DNA of 58,090 bases from Bacteroidota bacterium (GCA_013289475.1 JABCZW010000011.1:1-58090), one strand, 5' to 3'; positions 17,491 through 26,177 are shown, numbered from the stretch's first letter. Translations and numbers: made by a program. Notes: generated by a model from the sequence alone, not told the origin.

Positions 17491-17946
17491 TTATTCCGGA
17501 GAACCTTTGCCTTCATCAATTAATTTCAACAAGCTATCCTTAATATGGTGTGTCCAGCCGGGTTTGCAGCTCTCATAACATTCGCTTTCCTGGGTCAAGC
17601 CTTTATGCACAAAATCAATCCGGGTTTTACCGTTCTTCTCTGTGAGAGTCCAGATAGTTTCAGTATTTTTCCATTCTTTCTTATCCTTTATCCAGCCCAG
17701 GTTGCAATCGGTTACCAACCAGGTGATTTTCTTGTCAGGTATAACTTCAGAGATTTTAAAATCTACATAGGTGTCTCCAAAATAGACAGAGAATTCATCA
17801 TTTAATTTAGCGGCCTTGCCCTTAAAGTCTTTTGCCCACCATAAATTAACATGACTGATTTTTTTCATTGCTTCTTTAGCCGGAGCATTTACGGTAATGC
17901 TATAGCTGAAGTCTTGTTCTGTTAAGGTTTCTGTTTGTTTTTTCAT
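17491..17946 (-). CDS. SRPBCC (AHSA1-like) domain protein, third of operon
   Basis: A 151-residue single-domain protein of the START/Bet v1-like (SRPBCC) superfamily, which binds hydrophobic ligands or acts as an Aha1-like domain. Seen: SITVNAPAKEAMKKISHVNLWW, an acidic WLVTDCNLGWIKDKKEW segment, RIDFVHKGLTQESECYESC and the C-terminal helix HHIKDSLLKLIDEGKG. It is a close paralogue of the gene upstream (shared VTDCN, DKKEW, ECY..C and GWTH positions). It begins 31 nt after that gene and is the last of a four-gene operon with an ArsR regulator. Confidence 0.82.
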   Translation of the reverse strand: MKKQTETLTEQDFSYSITVNAPAKEAMKKISHVNLWWAKDFKGKAAKLNDEFSVYFGDTYVDFKISEVIPDKKITWLVTDCNLGWIKDKKEWKNTETIWTLTEKNGKTRIDFVHKGLTQESECYESCKPGWTHHIKDSLLKLIDEGKGSPE

Positions 17947-17977
17947 GATTTAAATTTAGTATTGGTTATTAAGAAAT

Positions 17978-18451
17978 TTATTTAGGCTGATTGAAATTAC
18001 CTTTCCCTGTAGTTAAATAAGAGAATAAACTTGTTTTGATCCAATGGGTCCAACCTTTTTCACAGGCCTTATAGCACTCAACTTCCGGTGTGAGGCCTTC
18101 ATGGGTAAAACTCAGTTTGGTTTCGCCATTTTTTTCAGTAATGTCGAAAATTAGTTTTGTGTTAGCCCATTCCTTTTTATCAGAAAACCAGGGCATATTA
18201 CAGTCGGTAACCAACCAAACAATTCTTTTACCCGGAATTAATTCTGCTACGGTAAAGTCATAGAAAGAATCTCCGCCCATCTTTACAACAAACTTATCGT
18301 TCTGTTTTTCAGAATTTCCGCTAAAGGTTATTCCCCACCACTCGTTTACTTTGCTAATTTTTTCGGTTACTTCATTAGGTACAGTCTTAACCGTAATGCT
18401 TGCATTAAAACTTTGTGTTTTGGTTTTTGGTTCCATTTCTTGTGTTTTCAT
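17978..18451 (-). CDS. SRPBCC (AHSA1-like) domain protein, second of operon
   Basis: 157 residues, same fold and overall sequence as its downstream neighbour: FNASITVKTVPNEVTEKISK, WLVTDCNMPWFSDKKEW, KLSFTHEGLTPEVECYKACE, GWTHWIKTSLFSYLTTGKG. The conserved DCN and ECY...C cysteines are shared with the paralogue but not with the first SRPBCC protein of the operon. Its ATG overlaps the ArsR stop by 4 bp, indicating translational coupling. Confidence 0.82.
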   Translation of the reverse strand: MKTQEMEPKTKTQSFNASITVKTVPNEVTEKISKVNEWWGITFSGNSEKQNDKFVVKMGGDSFYDFTVAELIPGKRIVWLVTDCNMPWFSDKKEWANTKLIFDITEKNGETKLSFTHEGLTPEVECYKACEKGWTHWIKTSLFSYLTTGKGNFNQPK

Positions 18452-18768
18452 TTTGTTTTTTGATTTAAAAGGCTTTGTAATTTGTTAAGTTTTGTATTCC
18501 AGAATTTATCAAAGAAGTTTATCCATTTCTGTAACTCATTAAAGCCATCTTGCTTCAAAGTGCAATGGCGTTCCCTGCCAACATCTTTAATAGAAATAAA
18601 ACCGGCACCGCAAAGCACCTTGATGTGTTTTGAAACAGCAGGCCTGCTCATTTCAAAATTATCGGCAATAGAATTTATAGTTAAGCTATCCTTTGCAAGC
18701 ATTTGCAATATTTGCCTCCGGCTAGGGTCGGCAACTACCTGGAAAGCGTTAAGCCTTTGTTGTGCCAT
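18448..18768 (-). CDS. ArsR-family winged-helix repressor
   Basis: A 106-residue HTH regulator. The winged helix covers ADPSRRQILQMLAKDSLTIN, EMSRPAVSKHIKVLCGAGFI and KDVGRERHCTLK. The metal-binding Cys-Val-Cys box of arsenic/cadmium sensors is absent, as in ArsR proteins that partner SRPBCC genes; the inducer is therefore not predicted to be a metal. The start codon lies inside the end of the first SRPBCC gene (20-bp overlap). The likely targets are the two palindromes at the operon promoter. Confidence 0.9.
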   Translation of the reverse strand: MAQQRLNAFQVVADPSRRQILQMLAKDSLTINSIADNFEMSRPAVSKHIKVLCGAGFISIKDVGRERHCTLKQDGFNELQKWINFFDKFWNTKLNKLQSLLNQKTK

Positions 18769-19201
18769 CGTGTTTTTTATTTAGCAGTGCAGCAATTTTA
18801 TGCATGTTCTTTAACCAGCCATCATTAAGTCCTGCATACATAGGAAGGTTATCGACCAGGCTAAAGCCACTATGTTTCAATACAAGTTCAGTACCATTCT
18901 CTTTTGCATTCAGTACCCATTCAACAATAGAATCAATTCTGATGTTTCTTTCTCCCGGGCCCGACTTCCATGAATAGGTTAGTTTTTTCAAAGGAACAAC
19001 TTCCAGCACGGTGCAATAGAAAGTGCCATCGAAATCGAGTTGCGGAATTGGTTTTGAATTGAATTGGAACTGGTAACCTACAATAGGTTTAAAATCGCTT
19101 TTCATTAACCATTGTTCCATTAATTCAGGTATGGTCAAATACTCCCATACTTCCTGCGGAGATTGGGTAAAAAATAGTGTGTGATTTATTTCTTGTTTCA
19201 T
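18749..19201 (-). CDS. SRPBCC domain protein, first gene of the SRPBCC/ArsR operon
   Basis: 150 residues from ATG 19201. Seen: INHTLFFTQSPQEVWEYLTI, PELMEQWLMKSDF, and the C-terminal LVLKHSGF...LNDGWLKNMHKIAALLN, the standard AHSA1-type layout. The frame stays open to 19255, but that extension would translate the operator/promoter region. An ArsR+SRPBCC pair is a common arrangement, often linked to small-molecule or lipid stress; the ligand is not predictable from sequence. Confidence 0.82.
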   Translation of the reverse strand: MKQEINHTLFFTQSPQEVWEYLTIPELMEQWLMKSDFKPIVGYQFQFNSKPIPQLDFDGTFYCTVLEVVPLKKLTYSWKSGPGERNIRIDSIVEWVLNAKENGTELVLKHSGFSLVDNLPMYAGLNDGWLKNMHKIAALLNKKHDGTTKA

Positions 19202-19206
19202 ATTAT

Positions 19207-19255
19207 GTAACTTTAAGGTTACGCAAATATATGTAACTTTTAAGTTACCTAACAA
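19207..19255 (-). promoter_or_regulatory. Promoter with two ArsR operator palindromes
   Basis: On the minus strand: TTG (complement of 19253-19255), 21 nt, then TATATTTG (complement of 19224-19231). Two 16-bp dyads flank the -7 box: GTAACTTTTAAGTTAC (19233-19248), inside the -33/-7 spacer with 7-bp perfect arms, and GTAACTTTAAGGTTAC (19207-19222), covering the expected start site. Their centres are 26 bp apart. Binding there would block the polymerase, so autorepression by the ArsR protein is the natural reading. Confidence 0.75.
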
Positions 19256-19341
19256 GGTTTTTGTAAAATATTTTTCACCGTGATTTTAAACGCACTTGAA
19301 ATCAGTAGCTTACGTTATCTGAAAAAGACAAAGAAAATCTT

Positions 19342-20142
19342 CTAGGGAATTATAATTGACCTGGAAGTTATGGCGCATGCATTGAAATAACCCAGTGCAC
19401 CATTACTGATATTCGATGGTGGATTTGCCGGAGTAGGGTTGCCAGGCCCTATGCCGCTGCTACCGCTTGCATTATAGAGCGAGTTATAATAATTATACAT
19501 TCCGACATCAATACATTCCAGCAGTATAGTTGCAGTGTCACCCGATTTTAACTGGTACCCGCCCGAAGATATGGGCCCGGTTATTTCATGGCCATTCACC
19601 CCGAAGCCTACATCACTCAATGTCCAGTCCTGGTTCTTCACTACCCGGTTCACTATCTCAACTCCGTTATAATAGTTGTTCCCTGTAGCAGGGTCTTTGA
19701 AAGAAATGAATACCGAATTGCTACCATTAAGCGGAATATACTTTAGACTAATGCTATCGATATTTACGGGTGCGGGCATAGTACATACACTTGTATAGTT
19801 ATTACCATTTGCATTAATAAGCAATGTATAGGTTCTATTAGGTGTACCTGTAAGCTTTGATCCGGTATATGTTCCGGCAGGGCTTTCTTTCAGTGTATCT
19901 GCATTGCCCACATTATCTTCTATTATTACTCTGGCACCTGTAACCGCAGGAAATGTGTTGGGTGTGGTAAAGCCTACACTTTGAGTAAGCACAACACTGT
20001 ATGGCCCTGGCTGATTAGATATATTGGCTTGGACAACAAGCGTTGGCGATGCTGCATTAAGATTTATGTTAACTACCTTTTGGCATGAGTATAGTATGCA
20101 ACTAAGCACGAACACGGAAAACAATTTAAAAGAGGTGCGCAT
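19342..20142 (-). CDS. DUF4249 lipoprotein
   Basis: 266 residues with a lipoprotein signal (LSCILYSC, lipid Cys at residue 20). The mature N-terminus LNAASPTLVVQANISNQPGP and ARVIIEDNVGNADTLKESPA are typical of DUF4249, a Bacteroidota family nearly always encoded directly after a TonB-dependent receptor of the kind found here. It probably caps or assists the receptor at the outer membrane; the substrate is unknown. It begins 5 nt after the receptor stop. Confidence 0.82.
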   Translation of the reverse strand: MRTSFKLFSVFVLSCILYSCQKVVNINLNAASPTLVVQANISNQPGPYSVVLTQSVGFTTPNTFPAVTGARVIIEDNVGNADTLKESPAGTYTGSKLTGTPNRTYTLLINANGNNYTSVCTMPAPVNIDSISLKYIPLNGSNSVFISFKDPATGNNYYNGVEIVNRVVKNQDWTLSDVGFGVNGHEITGPISSGGYQLKSGDTATILLECIDVGMYNYYNSLYNASGSSGIGPGNPTPANPPSNISNGALGYFNACAITSRSIIIP

Positions 20143-20147
20143 GATAC

Positions 20148-22499
20148 TTAAAATTTGAAGTTGTAAGAGATAGAAGGAATTATTCCAAAAAGAGAGGTTT
20201 GTACGGCCTGTGTTTCAGATGCGTTATCAGGATTTTGACGGAATGAAATTGTATAGGCGTTCATTCTGTCGTACACATTATATATAGAAAATGTCCAGCT
20301 CGATTCAAACTTCTCTGTCTTTTTTCTTTGCCAGGTTACTCCAATATCGAGCCTGTTATAAGCTGGCATACGGTACCCGTTTCTTTCGGTATAGTAAAAA
20401 AACATTTCATTATCTATTTGGTATTTGCCACTGGGGAAGGTTACCGGGCTGCCTGTGTAATAAACAAATGTTGAAGATACCGTCCATTTTTTAGCAAGCT
20501 GGTAAATAGCAACTACCGAAATATCGTGGGTTCTGTCCTGCGACGACAAGTACCATTTATTATTATTTATACCATTAATTTGTTGCTCTGCACGCGATAA
20601 GGTATAACCTATCCATCCATTAAAACGGCCATATTTCTTTTTCAGTAAAAACTCAATACCATAAGCCCTGCCCTGGCCGAATAATAACTGCGACTGGTTA
20701 TTCTGGTTTAATTGTAACTGTGCGTTATCTTTAAAATCGACCACGCTCTGAATAGTTTTATAATATACTTCGGCAGAGAACTCGAACATGTTGTCCTTAA
20801 AATTCCTGAAATAACCCAGTGAGACCTGGTCAGAGATTTCGGGCTTAACATAATTGGTGCTTGGCAGCCAGGCGGCTGTCGGATCTTCAGAAGTGGAATT
20901 ATTCAGCAAATGTATATTTTGAACATTCCTTGCATACGATGCTTTTACCGAACTTACTTCATTTAAAATATAATTGGCTGCAAACCGAAGTTCGGGGTTA
21001 ATATAAGTTTTAACTATTTCATTTGATTTATAAACTGAAGAGTCTGTAACCTGTGCAGTTTCGGTATTGTAGCTATAAAACACCCCCGGGCCCAACACAC
21101 TAAACATAGTCAGCCTGAGGCCATATTCAAAATTTAAACTGCTCGAAGGTTTATATACATGAGATAGATACAATGCATTCTCCCAGCTATATGTCTTTGA
21201 TAAATTAAGCGTCGTAGTTTGCGAGTTTACCACCAATGTAAAATCGCCGGGAGTCATTTGGTGATAAGTAGAATTGAACCCGAACTTTAATGTATTTTTC
21301 GAATTCATGAAATACGAAAAATCTTCTTTAAGTCCGTAATCCTGTATGTTGGCTTTCAGTGTCTGATCAATAGTAACAAGGCTATTGCTTATAGTATTAT
21401 TGTAATTACTTACAATTACTGATGTGTTGGAAAACATCTTGTCGCTGAAAAGATGGTTCCACCTTAATGTGCCGGTTACATTGCCCCAATTAACTGCAAA
21501 GGCATTAGCAAATCCTAATACATCTTTCCCAAAATAACCCGACAGGTAAACTCTGTTCAGGCTGTCGAGTTCATAACTGGCTTTAACATTTACATCATAA
21601 AAATAAAGCTTGTCCCTGTTAAGGTTACTATCTTTAGAAAGCTTAAGAAATACGTCAGCATAAGTTCTTCGGGCAGAAACTATAAAAGAACCTTTACCTT
21701 TTTTTATTGGCCCCTCAATACTCAGGCGCGATGAAATAAGTCCAATGCCTCCACTCACTCTGAACTTCTCATCATTACCATCATTCATTTTAATATCGAG
21801 CACTGAAGAGAGTCGCCCGCCATATTGTGCAGGCATGCCTCCCTTATAAACAGTTACATCTTTAATAGCATCGGAATTAAAAACGGAGAAAAACCCAAGC
21901 AAGTGTGAAGCATTATAAACCGGTGCTTCATCTAACAGAATAAGATTCTGGTCTGCTCCTCCTCCCCTAACATAAAACCCGCTGTTACCATCACCTGCCG
22001 ATTCAATACCCGGTAATAACTGAATTGTTTTTAAAATATCCTTTTCACCAAACAACACAGGTATTGAACTTATTTGCTTTACATTAAGTTGTTCAACACC
22101 CATATCAATTTTCGTAATATTATCATTCTTCTTATCACTCGATATAACAACTTCATCCAACTTAGTCCGTGCTTCTGAAATTTTGAAATTGACGGAAGTA
22201 GAAGACGTTAAATTGACCTGTATTGTTTTTGAACTATACCCTATTGATTGCACTGTAACCGTGTATTTGCCCTGGGGAATTGTAATGGAATAGAAACCAT
22301 ACCCGTTTGTGCTGCTGCCTGTAGCTTCTATTTCTTTAACTGAAACAATAGCGCCAATCAATACTTCACCGCTTGCCGAATCTTTTACATAGCCACTTAT
22401 GGTGCAGTTGCTTTGTGAAAATCCCTGGCTTGTTGATATTGCCAATACACAAAACAGAATTATTTTTTTCAGGCTTGGTAAAAGGTTTTTATTTTTCAT
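20148..22499 (-). CDS. TonB-dependent receptor with N-terminal carboxypeptidase-like domain
   Basis: 783 residues. A signal peptide is followed by a CarboxypepD_reg-like domain (ISGYVKDSASGEVLIGAIVS ... GFYSITIPQGKYTVTV) at about 30-120. A plug domain follows (LPGIESAGDGNSGFYVRGGG, LDEAPVYNASHLLGFFSVFN, MPAQYGGRLSSVLDI), then a 22-strand-type barrel ending in SISYNFKF. There is no STN signalling domain at the N-terminus; that domain is in the separate protein encoded just upstream. A candidate ECF promoter sits 27 nt before the ATG, so receptor and DUF4249 can be induced separately from the sigma operon. Confidence 0.92.
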   Translation of the reverse strand: MKNKNLLPSLKKIILFCVLAISTSQGFSQSNCTISGYVKDSASGEVLIGAIVSVKEIEATGSSTNGYGFYSITIPQGKYTVTVQSIGYSSKTIQVNLTSSTSVNFKISEARTKLDEVVISSDKKNDNITKIDMGVEQLNVKQISSIPVLFGEKDILKTIQLLPGIESAGDGNSGFYVRGGGADQNLILLDEAPVYNASHLLGFFSVFNSDAIKDVTVYKGGMPAQYGGRLSSVLDIKMNDGNDEKFRVSGGIGLISSRLSIEGPIKKGKGSFIVSARRTYADVFLKLSKDSNLNRDKLYFYDVNVKASYELDSLNRVYLSGYFGKDVLGFANAFAVNWGNVTGTLRWNHLFSDKMFSNTSVIVSNYNNTISNSLVTIDQTLKANIQDYGLKEDFSYFMNSKNTLKFGFNSTYHQMTPGDFTLVVNSQTTTLNLSKTYSWENALYLSHVYKPSSSLNFEYGLRLTMFSVLGPGVFYSYNTETAQVTDSSVYKSNEIVKTYINPELRFAANYILNEVSSVKASYARNVQNIHLLNNSTSEDPTAAWLPSTNYVKPEISDQVSLGYFRNFKDNMFEFSAEVYYKTIQSVVDFKDNAQLQLNQNNQSQLLFGQGRAYGIEFLLKKKYGRFNGWIGYTLSRAEQQINGINNNKWYLSSQDRTHDISVVAIYQLAKKWTVSSTFVYYTGSPVTFPSGKYQIDNEMFFYYTERNGYRMPAYNRLDIGVTWQRKKTEKFESSWTFSIYNVYDRMNAYTISFRQNPDNASETQAVQTSLFGIIPSISYNFKF

Positions 22500-22525
22500 C
22501 AGCGTTGCTTAGTGTTGTTATACAA

Positions 22526-22555
22526 ATAAGACAACTGAAAAAAATTATACCCCTA
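22526..22555 (-). promoter_or_regulatory. Candidate ECF sigma promoter of the TonB-dependent receptor
   Basis: On the minus strand the 30-bp element begins TAGGGGTAT and ends GTTGTCTTAT with a T-rich spacer. It matches the element upstream of the sigma gene at 26 of 30 positions. The two conserved blocks look like -35 and -10 motifs. The ATG follows 26 nt later. Confidence 0.7.
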
Positions 22556-22572
22556 CAAGAAATACAGTTTAT

Positions 22573-24492
22573 TTAAAAAACTCTCAGGCCCACATGAAAG
22601 CCTATCCACTCTTTGAAATGCGTGTCATCAATAAAATTTAATGAAGGCACATTAACTACCGGAATAACGGATGTTATGGCATTATTAGGAGTGGTAAGAT
22701 ATGTATCATCTCTGAAATATACATTAAGTGAAGGTCCGAAAACTACACCCACTTTCTTAAACGGTTGATACACGAAATTCAGGTTGAAAGAATACAGACC
22801 GTTATACCCTTGCCAGTTATAATATTTAAAAAGAAACTGATTTGTAAGTTCCATATCAAGACCAAATTTTTGACTAAAAACAAATTCGTGGCCCAATCCA
22901 TAACCCAATGAATAAAAAGGTTTGCCCGGGCCAGTAGTTATTCCTGCCATTAGTATATTATAGAGTTGTGTTATACCGCTTTTAAACGAAATATTGGCTC
23001 CCGTGACCTCATTGGTCGATATCTCCAACTTATGGAATCCATGCACCACATAACTAAAAACACCTATTGGAATTGCAGTTGAGCTATCCGCAATATTAAT
23101 TACCCCGATTTGCAGACCGTGCGCTTTGGTTGCATAATTTACGAAGCCTGCCAGCTGTGCACCACTCATTGTTCCTGATGCTACATTTACAAAACCCGTT
23201 GCCTGTAAACCCGAAATATTATGCGTGTAATTTACAAAACCCGATAATTGCGCACCGTCAACTTTATCTTTAGCAAAATTTACAAAGCCTGCACCTTGCA
23301 CACCTTTAGCTGTATCTAAAGCTACGTTTACAAAACCGGCGCCCTGGAAACCTTTAATATTTTTTGTATAGTTCACAAAGCCTGCCAGCTGTGAACCATT
23401 TACACCTTTTCCTGCAAAGTTTACAAAGCCTGCACCTTGTACACCATTTACTGAATCTAAAGTAAAATTCACAAACCCGGCACCCTGGAAACCTCTTACA
23501 TTTCCGCCTACTCCGTTCACAAAACCAGCCATCTGAACATATTTAACATCGCCCCTGTCAATGTTAAAGAATGCGCCCATCTCCAATACATCGGTACCAC
23601 CGGTAAATCCTCCAAAAATATTTATAGATACATCATTTACTATATGCGATCCCAATTTCAGGTTAGTACTAACACCCGGTACAAGCGATAATTGGAATGG
23701 CCTGTGTTCAGTAAAGTGAAGGTTCTGCGCCACAATTTTTTGCTTAACCGATAACAGCCAGTTAAATATTCCTGCATGTTCAATTTGCTTTGTAGTGTCA
23801 ACTACTATTTCATCGGCTGATACTTTTATAACTGTGTCCTTTGCATGATGATTAGTATCGGGCAATACTGCAATCGGCTGTATTCGTTTAGGTGTTGGTG
23901 AAATTGAGATAGTCACCTGCTGATCATCCGCAGGCTTTACAATTATTACTGTATCCAAAAAATCATCTTTGCTCACCCCAATTGCAGATTTATTATTTGT
24001 TTTAAGTTTCAACGTAAAGAAACCATTAGGGCCGCTTAATGATGAAGACAGTGAAATTTTATCATACACACTTGCTTCATTCACTTTTTCACCTGTTGCT
24101 TTATTCACCACATAACCACTAATTATGTAAGAGGTCTTATGAGGCTTTGTTACTATAGTTTCAGGGGCAGGGTTACTTTTTTTCAGGATAAGGTAATTGC
24201 CATTCTCCACATAGGTTATTTTTTTACCGAGCAAATTATCCAATACTTCTTTAACCGGTTTATCGGTTACAGTAACCGATACAGTACTATCTATTTTAAT
24301 TATACCTGTATTATATGAAAACTGGAAATGCCCGGCTGTTGCAACTTTTTCAAGGGTCTTATCTAATCGTTCATTGGTAACCGATACCGATATAATACGG
24401 CTAAGAATACCTGTTTGTGCATTGCAGTTCTGTGCAATTGCAATGCTAAGCACAATCAGCAGGCAACTATACAAGAATGGAATTTTCCTCAT
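22573..24492 (-). CDS. STN-domain signalling protein with GFVN surface repeats
   Basis: 639 residues from ATG 24492 (an ATG at 24513 is also possible and overlaps FecR by 14 bp). After a signal peptide comes an STN domain (ISVSVTNERLDKTLEKVA, VSVTVTDKPVKEVLDNLLG) at about 33-100, the domain that in FecA-type receptors contacts the FecR anti-sigma factor. Next is a carboxypeptidase-like domain (ISGYVVNKATGEKVNEASVY), then eleven 14-16-residue repeats of type GFVN...GxQxA resembling LA_2272 surface repeats, and finally a barrel-like C-terminus ending HVGLRVF. It lies between fecR and the receptor gene. Probably an outer-membrane signalling component. Confidence 0.75.
   Translation of the reverse strand: MRKIPFLYSCLLIVLSIAIAQNCNAQTGILSRIISVSVTNERLDKTLEKVATAGHFQFSYNTGIIKIDSTVSVTVTDKPVKEVLDNLLGKKITYVENGNYLILKKSNPAPETIVTKPHKTSYIISGYVVNKATGEKVNEASVYDKISLSSSLSGPNGFFTLKLKTNNKSAIGVSKDDFLDTVIIVKPADDQQVTISISPTPKRIQPIAVLPDTNHHAKDTVIKVSADEIVVDTTKQIEHAGIFNWLLSVKQKIVAQNLHFTEHRPFQLSLVPGVSTNLKLGSHIVNDVSINIFGGFTGGTDVLEMGAFFNIDRGDVKYVQMAGFVNGVGGNVRGFQGAGFVNFTLDSVNGVQGAGFVNFAGKGVNGSQLAGFVNYTKNIKGFQGAGFVNVALDTAKGVQGAGFVNFAKDKVDGAQLSGFVNYTHNISGLQATGFVNVASGTMSGAQLAGFVNYATKAHGLQIGVINIADSSTAIPIGVFSYVVHGFHKLEISTNEVTGANISFKSGITQLYNILMAGITTGPGKPFYSLGYGLGHEFVFSQKFGLDMELTNQFLFKYYNWQGYNGLYSFNLNFVYQPFKKVGVVFGPSLNVYFRDDTYLTTPNNAITSVIPVVNVPSLNFIDDTHFKEWIGFHVGLRVF
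23090..23540 (-). repeat. Tandem coding repeats (GFVN units)
   Basis: Units of about 45-48 nt encode GFVN followed by GFQGA, GVQGA or G(S/A)QLA. The three variants recur in that order, giving a higher-order period of about 47 residues repeated roughly three times. Boundaries are approximate. Confidence 0.8.
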
Positions 24493-24499
24493 TTGTATC

Positions 24500-25492
24500 T
24501 TAGTTGCAACCATTTCCGCTTAAATATGTTTGTCCGTTTTGGGTAGTAGCAGTCAGTCCTAATGTCTGTTCGAGTATACCAACAATATTTTTTACTGATT
24601 CATTTTTAAATGTTGCTGTTAAGCGACATGTTTTAATCTGTTCCTTGCTTATTACCAGGTTAGCATCAAGTGTTGCGTTCAGCACTTTTACTACTTCATT
24701 CAGTTCGGTATTATCAAAAATCAGTGTCTTGGTAAAATAATAGTTGAAGTACTTATTTACTGTTGCGGTTTTATGAAGTGAATGATCATTGCGACAATAA
24801 ATGGCCCTGTCACCCTTAACCAGCTGCACGCTGTCTTTTCCATCCGATACTTTTACAATACCCGTTTCTACAATAACTTCTGTCGAGTCGTTATTAAATT
24901 GTTTCACGTTAAAAGAAGTTCCCACCACAGTAATATTTACATCATCAGCATGTATTATAAATGGTTTCTTTTTATCGGGTGTAACATAAAAGAATGCTTC
25001 GCCTTCCAGGCTTACTTCACGGGTATCCCCCATAAAATGATTAGGATATGAGATAGTAGAATTTTTATTTAAAGCAATTGTACTGCCATCAGATAAGGTA
25101 TCTGTCTGTGGTTCGGCAATAGCTTTAAAACTTACCATTCGCACTTCAGGCTTACCCGAGTTCTTCATTACAAAAACAGTAATTGCCAGGGGCAATATTA
25201 AAATAGCAGCTATACGAAGTAATCTTTGGTAAACAGGTAACTTAATTACTTTAGGTTCCGCAGTTTTTAATTTCTTGCTTAACGACTCCCATGCTTTATT
25301 GGTATCAACACTTAGGTTTTCAGATTCAGGCAAGCTTTTCTTCCAGGTATTTTCCATTTCAGCATAATACTTCCTATTGTTATCTGAAAGAGAAAGCCAC
25401 TGTTCTACCGCTTCCTTTTCTGAGGAGGTAGCCTCGCCAAGCATATACTTTACCAGCAAGTCGTCCATATCTTTTATAGAGCTAATTGTCAT
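24500..25492 (-). CDS. FecR-family anti-sigma factor
   Basis: 330 residues. The N-terminal cytoplasmic part (DDLLVKYMLGEATSSEKEAVEQW) is the sigma-binding region. A single transmembrane helix lies at about 91-109 (LLRIAAILILPLAITVFVM), then the periplasmic FecR domain (DGSTIALNKNSTISYPNHF, EVSLEGEAFFYVTPDKKKPF, VVGTSFNVKQF) and a C-terminal DUF4974/STN-like domain (FDNTELNEVVKVLNATLDAN). It should hold the ECF sigma inactive until the STN partner signals. The gene starts 11 nt after the sigma stop. Confidence 0.93.
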   Translation of the reverse strand: MTISSIKDMDDLLVKYMLGEATSSEKEAVEQWLSLSDNNRKYYAEMENTWKKSLPESENLSVDTNKAWESLSKKLKTAEPKVIKLPVYQRLLRIAAILILPLAITVFVMKNSGKPEVRMVSFKAIAEPQTDTLSDGSTIALNKNSTISYPNHFMGDTREVSLEGEAFFYVTPDKKKPFIIHADDVNITVVGTSFNVKQFNNDSTEVIVETGIVKVSDGKDSVQLVKGDRAIYCRNDHSLHKTATVNKYFNYYFTKTLIFDNTELNEVVKVLNATLDANLVISKEQIKTCRLTATFKNESVKNIVGILEQTLGLTATTQNGQTYLSGNGCN

Positions 25493-25503
25493 GCTACTTT
25501 AAT

Positions 25504-26160
25504 TTAACTGTTCAATAAAATAAAAATCACTACCAGCGAAATATATTCTGCCAGCTTAACCCGTAGCAGTTTCAGCGCTTTACCCATTTGGTTTTCTACT
25601 GTTTTAATCGAGATGCTCAGTTGCTCAGCAATCTCCTTGTACTTTAATTCTTCAAATCGGCTAAGCCTGAAAATAATAGCACACTGTTCCGGCAATTCAT
25701 CTATCGCTTCCTGTACTTTCATTTCTAATTCGCGGCCCAATAGTTTATGTGAAGCAGAATCGCTGCCCATGTTCGAATAATCAGAATTGTGCTTTATGTA
25801 TTGCTCTTTTATTTTGATATGCTTCAACTGGTTCAGGCAATCGTTGCGGACACTCCTGTATAAATAGGCTTTAACAGAAGATGTAATTTGCAGTGATGAA
25901 CGGCGTTCCCATATTTTGCAAAACACCTGTTGCACAACTTCATCTGCCTGGTCCATATCTTTTAACATAGCCATGGCATAAGAACACAACGATTTGTAGT
26001 GGGCCTTAAAAACCGACTCAAAAGCAGCTATATCTCCCTTTTGGATACTAACAGCTATATCGTTATCATCCTGCTCCACTCGTTTCAACAAGTTAATTTG
26101 GGGTAAATATACCTGTTCTATAGGGTGCTTTGAAAAACCGGAAAGTTCGAGTGCAAGCAT
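25504..26160 (-). CDS. ECF-type RNA polymerase sigma-70 factor
   Basis: Region 2 (FKAHYKSLCSYAMAMLKDMD, EVVQQVFCKIWERR, AYLYRSVRNDCLNQLKHI) and region 4 (LPEQCAIIFRLSRFEELKYK, IAEQLSISIKTVENQMGKAL) are clear. The C-terminus ends in the hydrophobic tail common in Bacteroidota ECF factors. The start is uncertain: the frame is open to 26235, but an ECF-type promoter at 26178-26207 puts the transcript start near 26170, so I take the ATG at 26160 (218 residues) rather than that at 26172. The N-terminal 25 or so residues before region 2 are unusual. The factor probably drives its own operon and the receptor gene. Confidence 0.9.
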   Translation of the reverse strand: MLALELSGFSKHPIEQVYLPQINLLKRVEQDDNDIAVSIQKGDIAAFESVFKAHYKSLCSYAMAMLKDMDQADEVVQQVFCKIWERRSSLQITSSVKAYLYRSVRNDCLNQLKHIKIKEQYIKHNSDYSNMGSDSASHKLLGRELEMKVQEAIDELPEQCAIIFRLSRFEELKYKEIAEQLSISIKTVENQMGKALKLLRVKLAEYISLVVIFILLNS

Positions 26161-26177
26161 ATCTTTTGCCATTTGAT

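Noticed and set aside
19202..19255. N-terminal extension of the first SRPBCC protein
   Set aside because: The frame is open only because the operator dyads contain no stop; it covers the -7 box and both operators.
23090..23540. Regularly spaced DNA repeats that could suggest a CRISPR array
   Set aside because: The period is 45-48 nt throughout, lies wholly in frame inside the STN protein gene, and has no unique spacers or cas genes.
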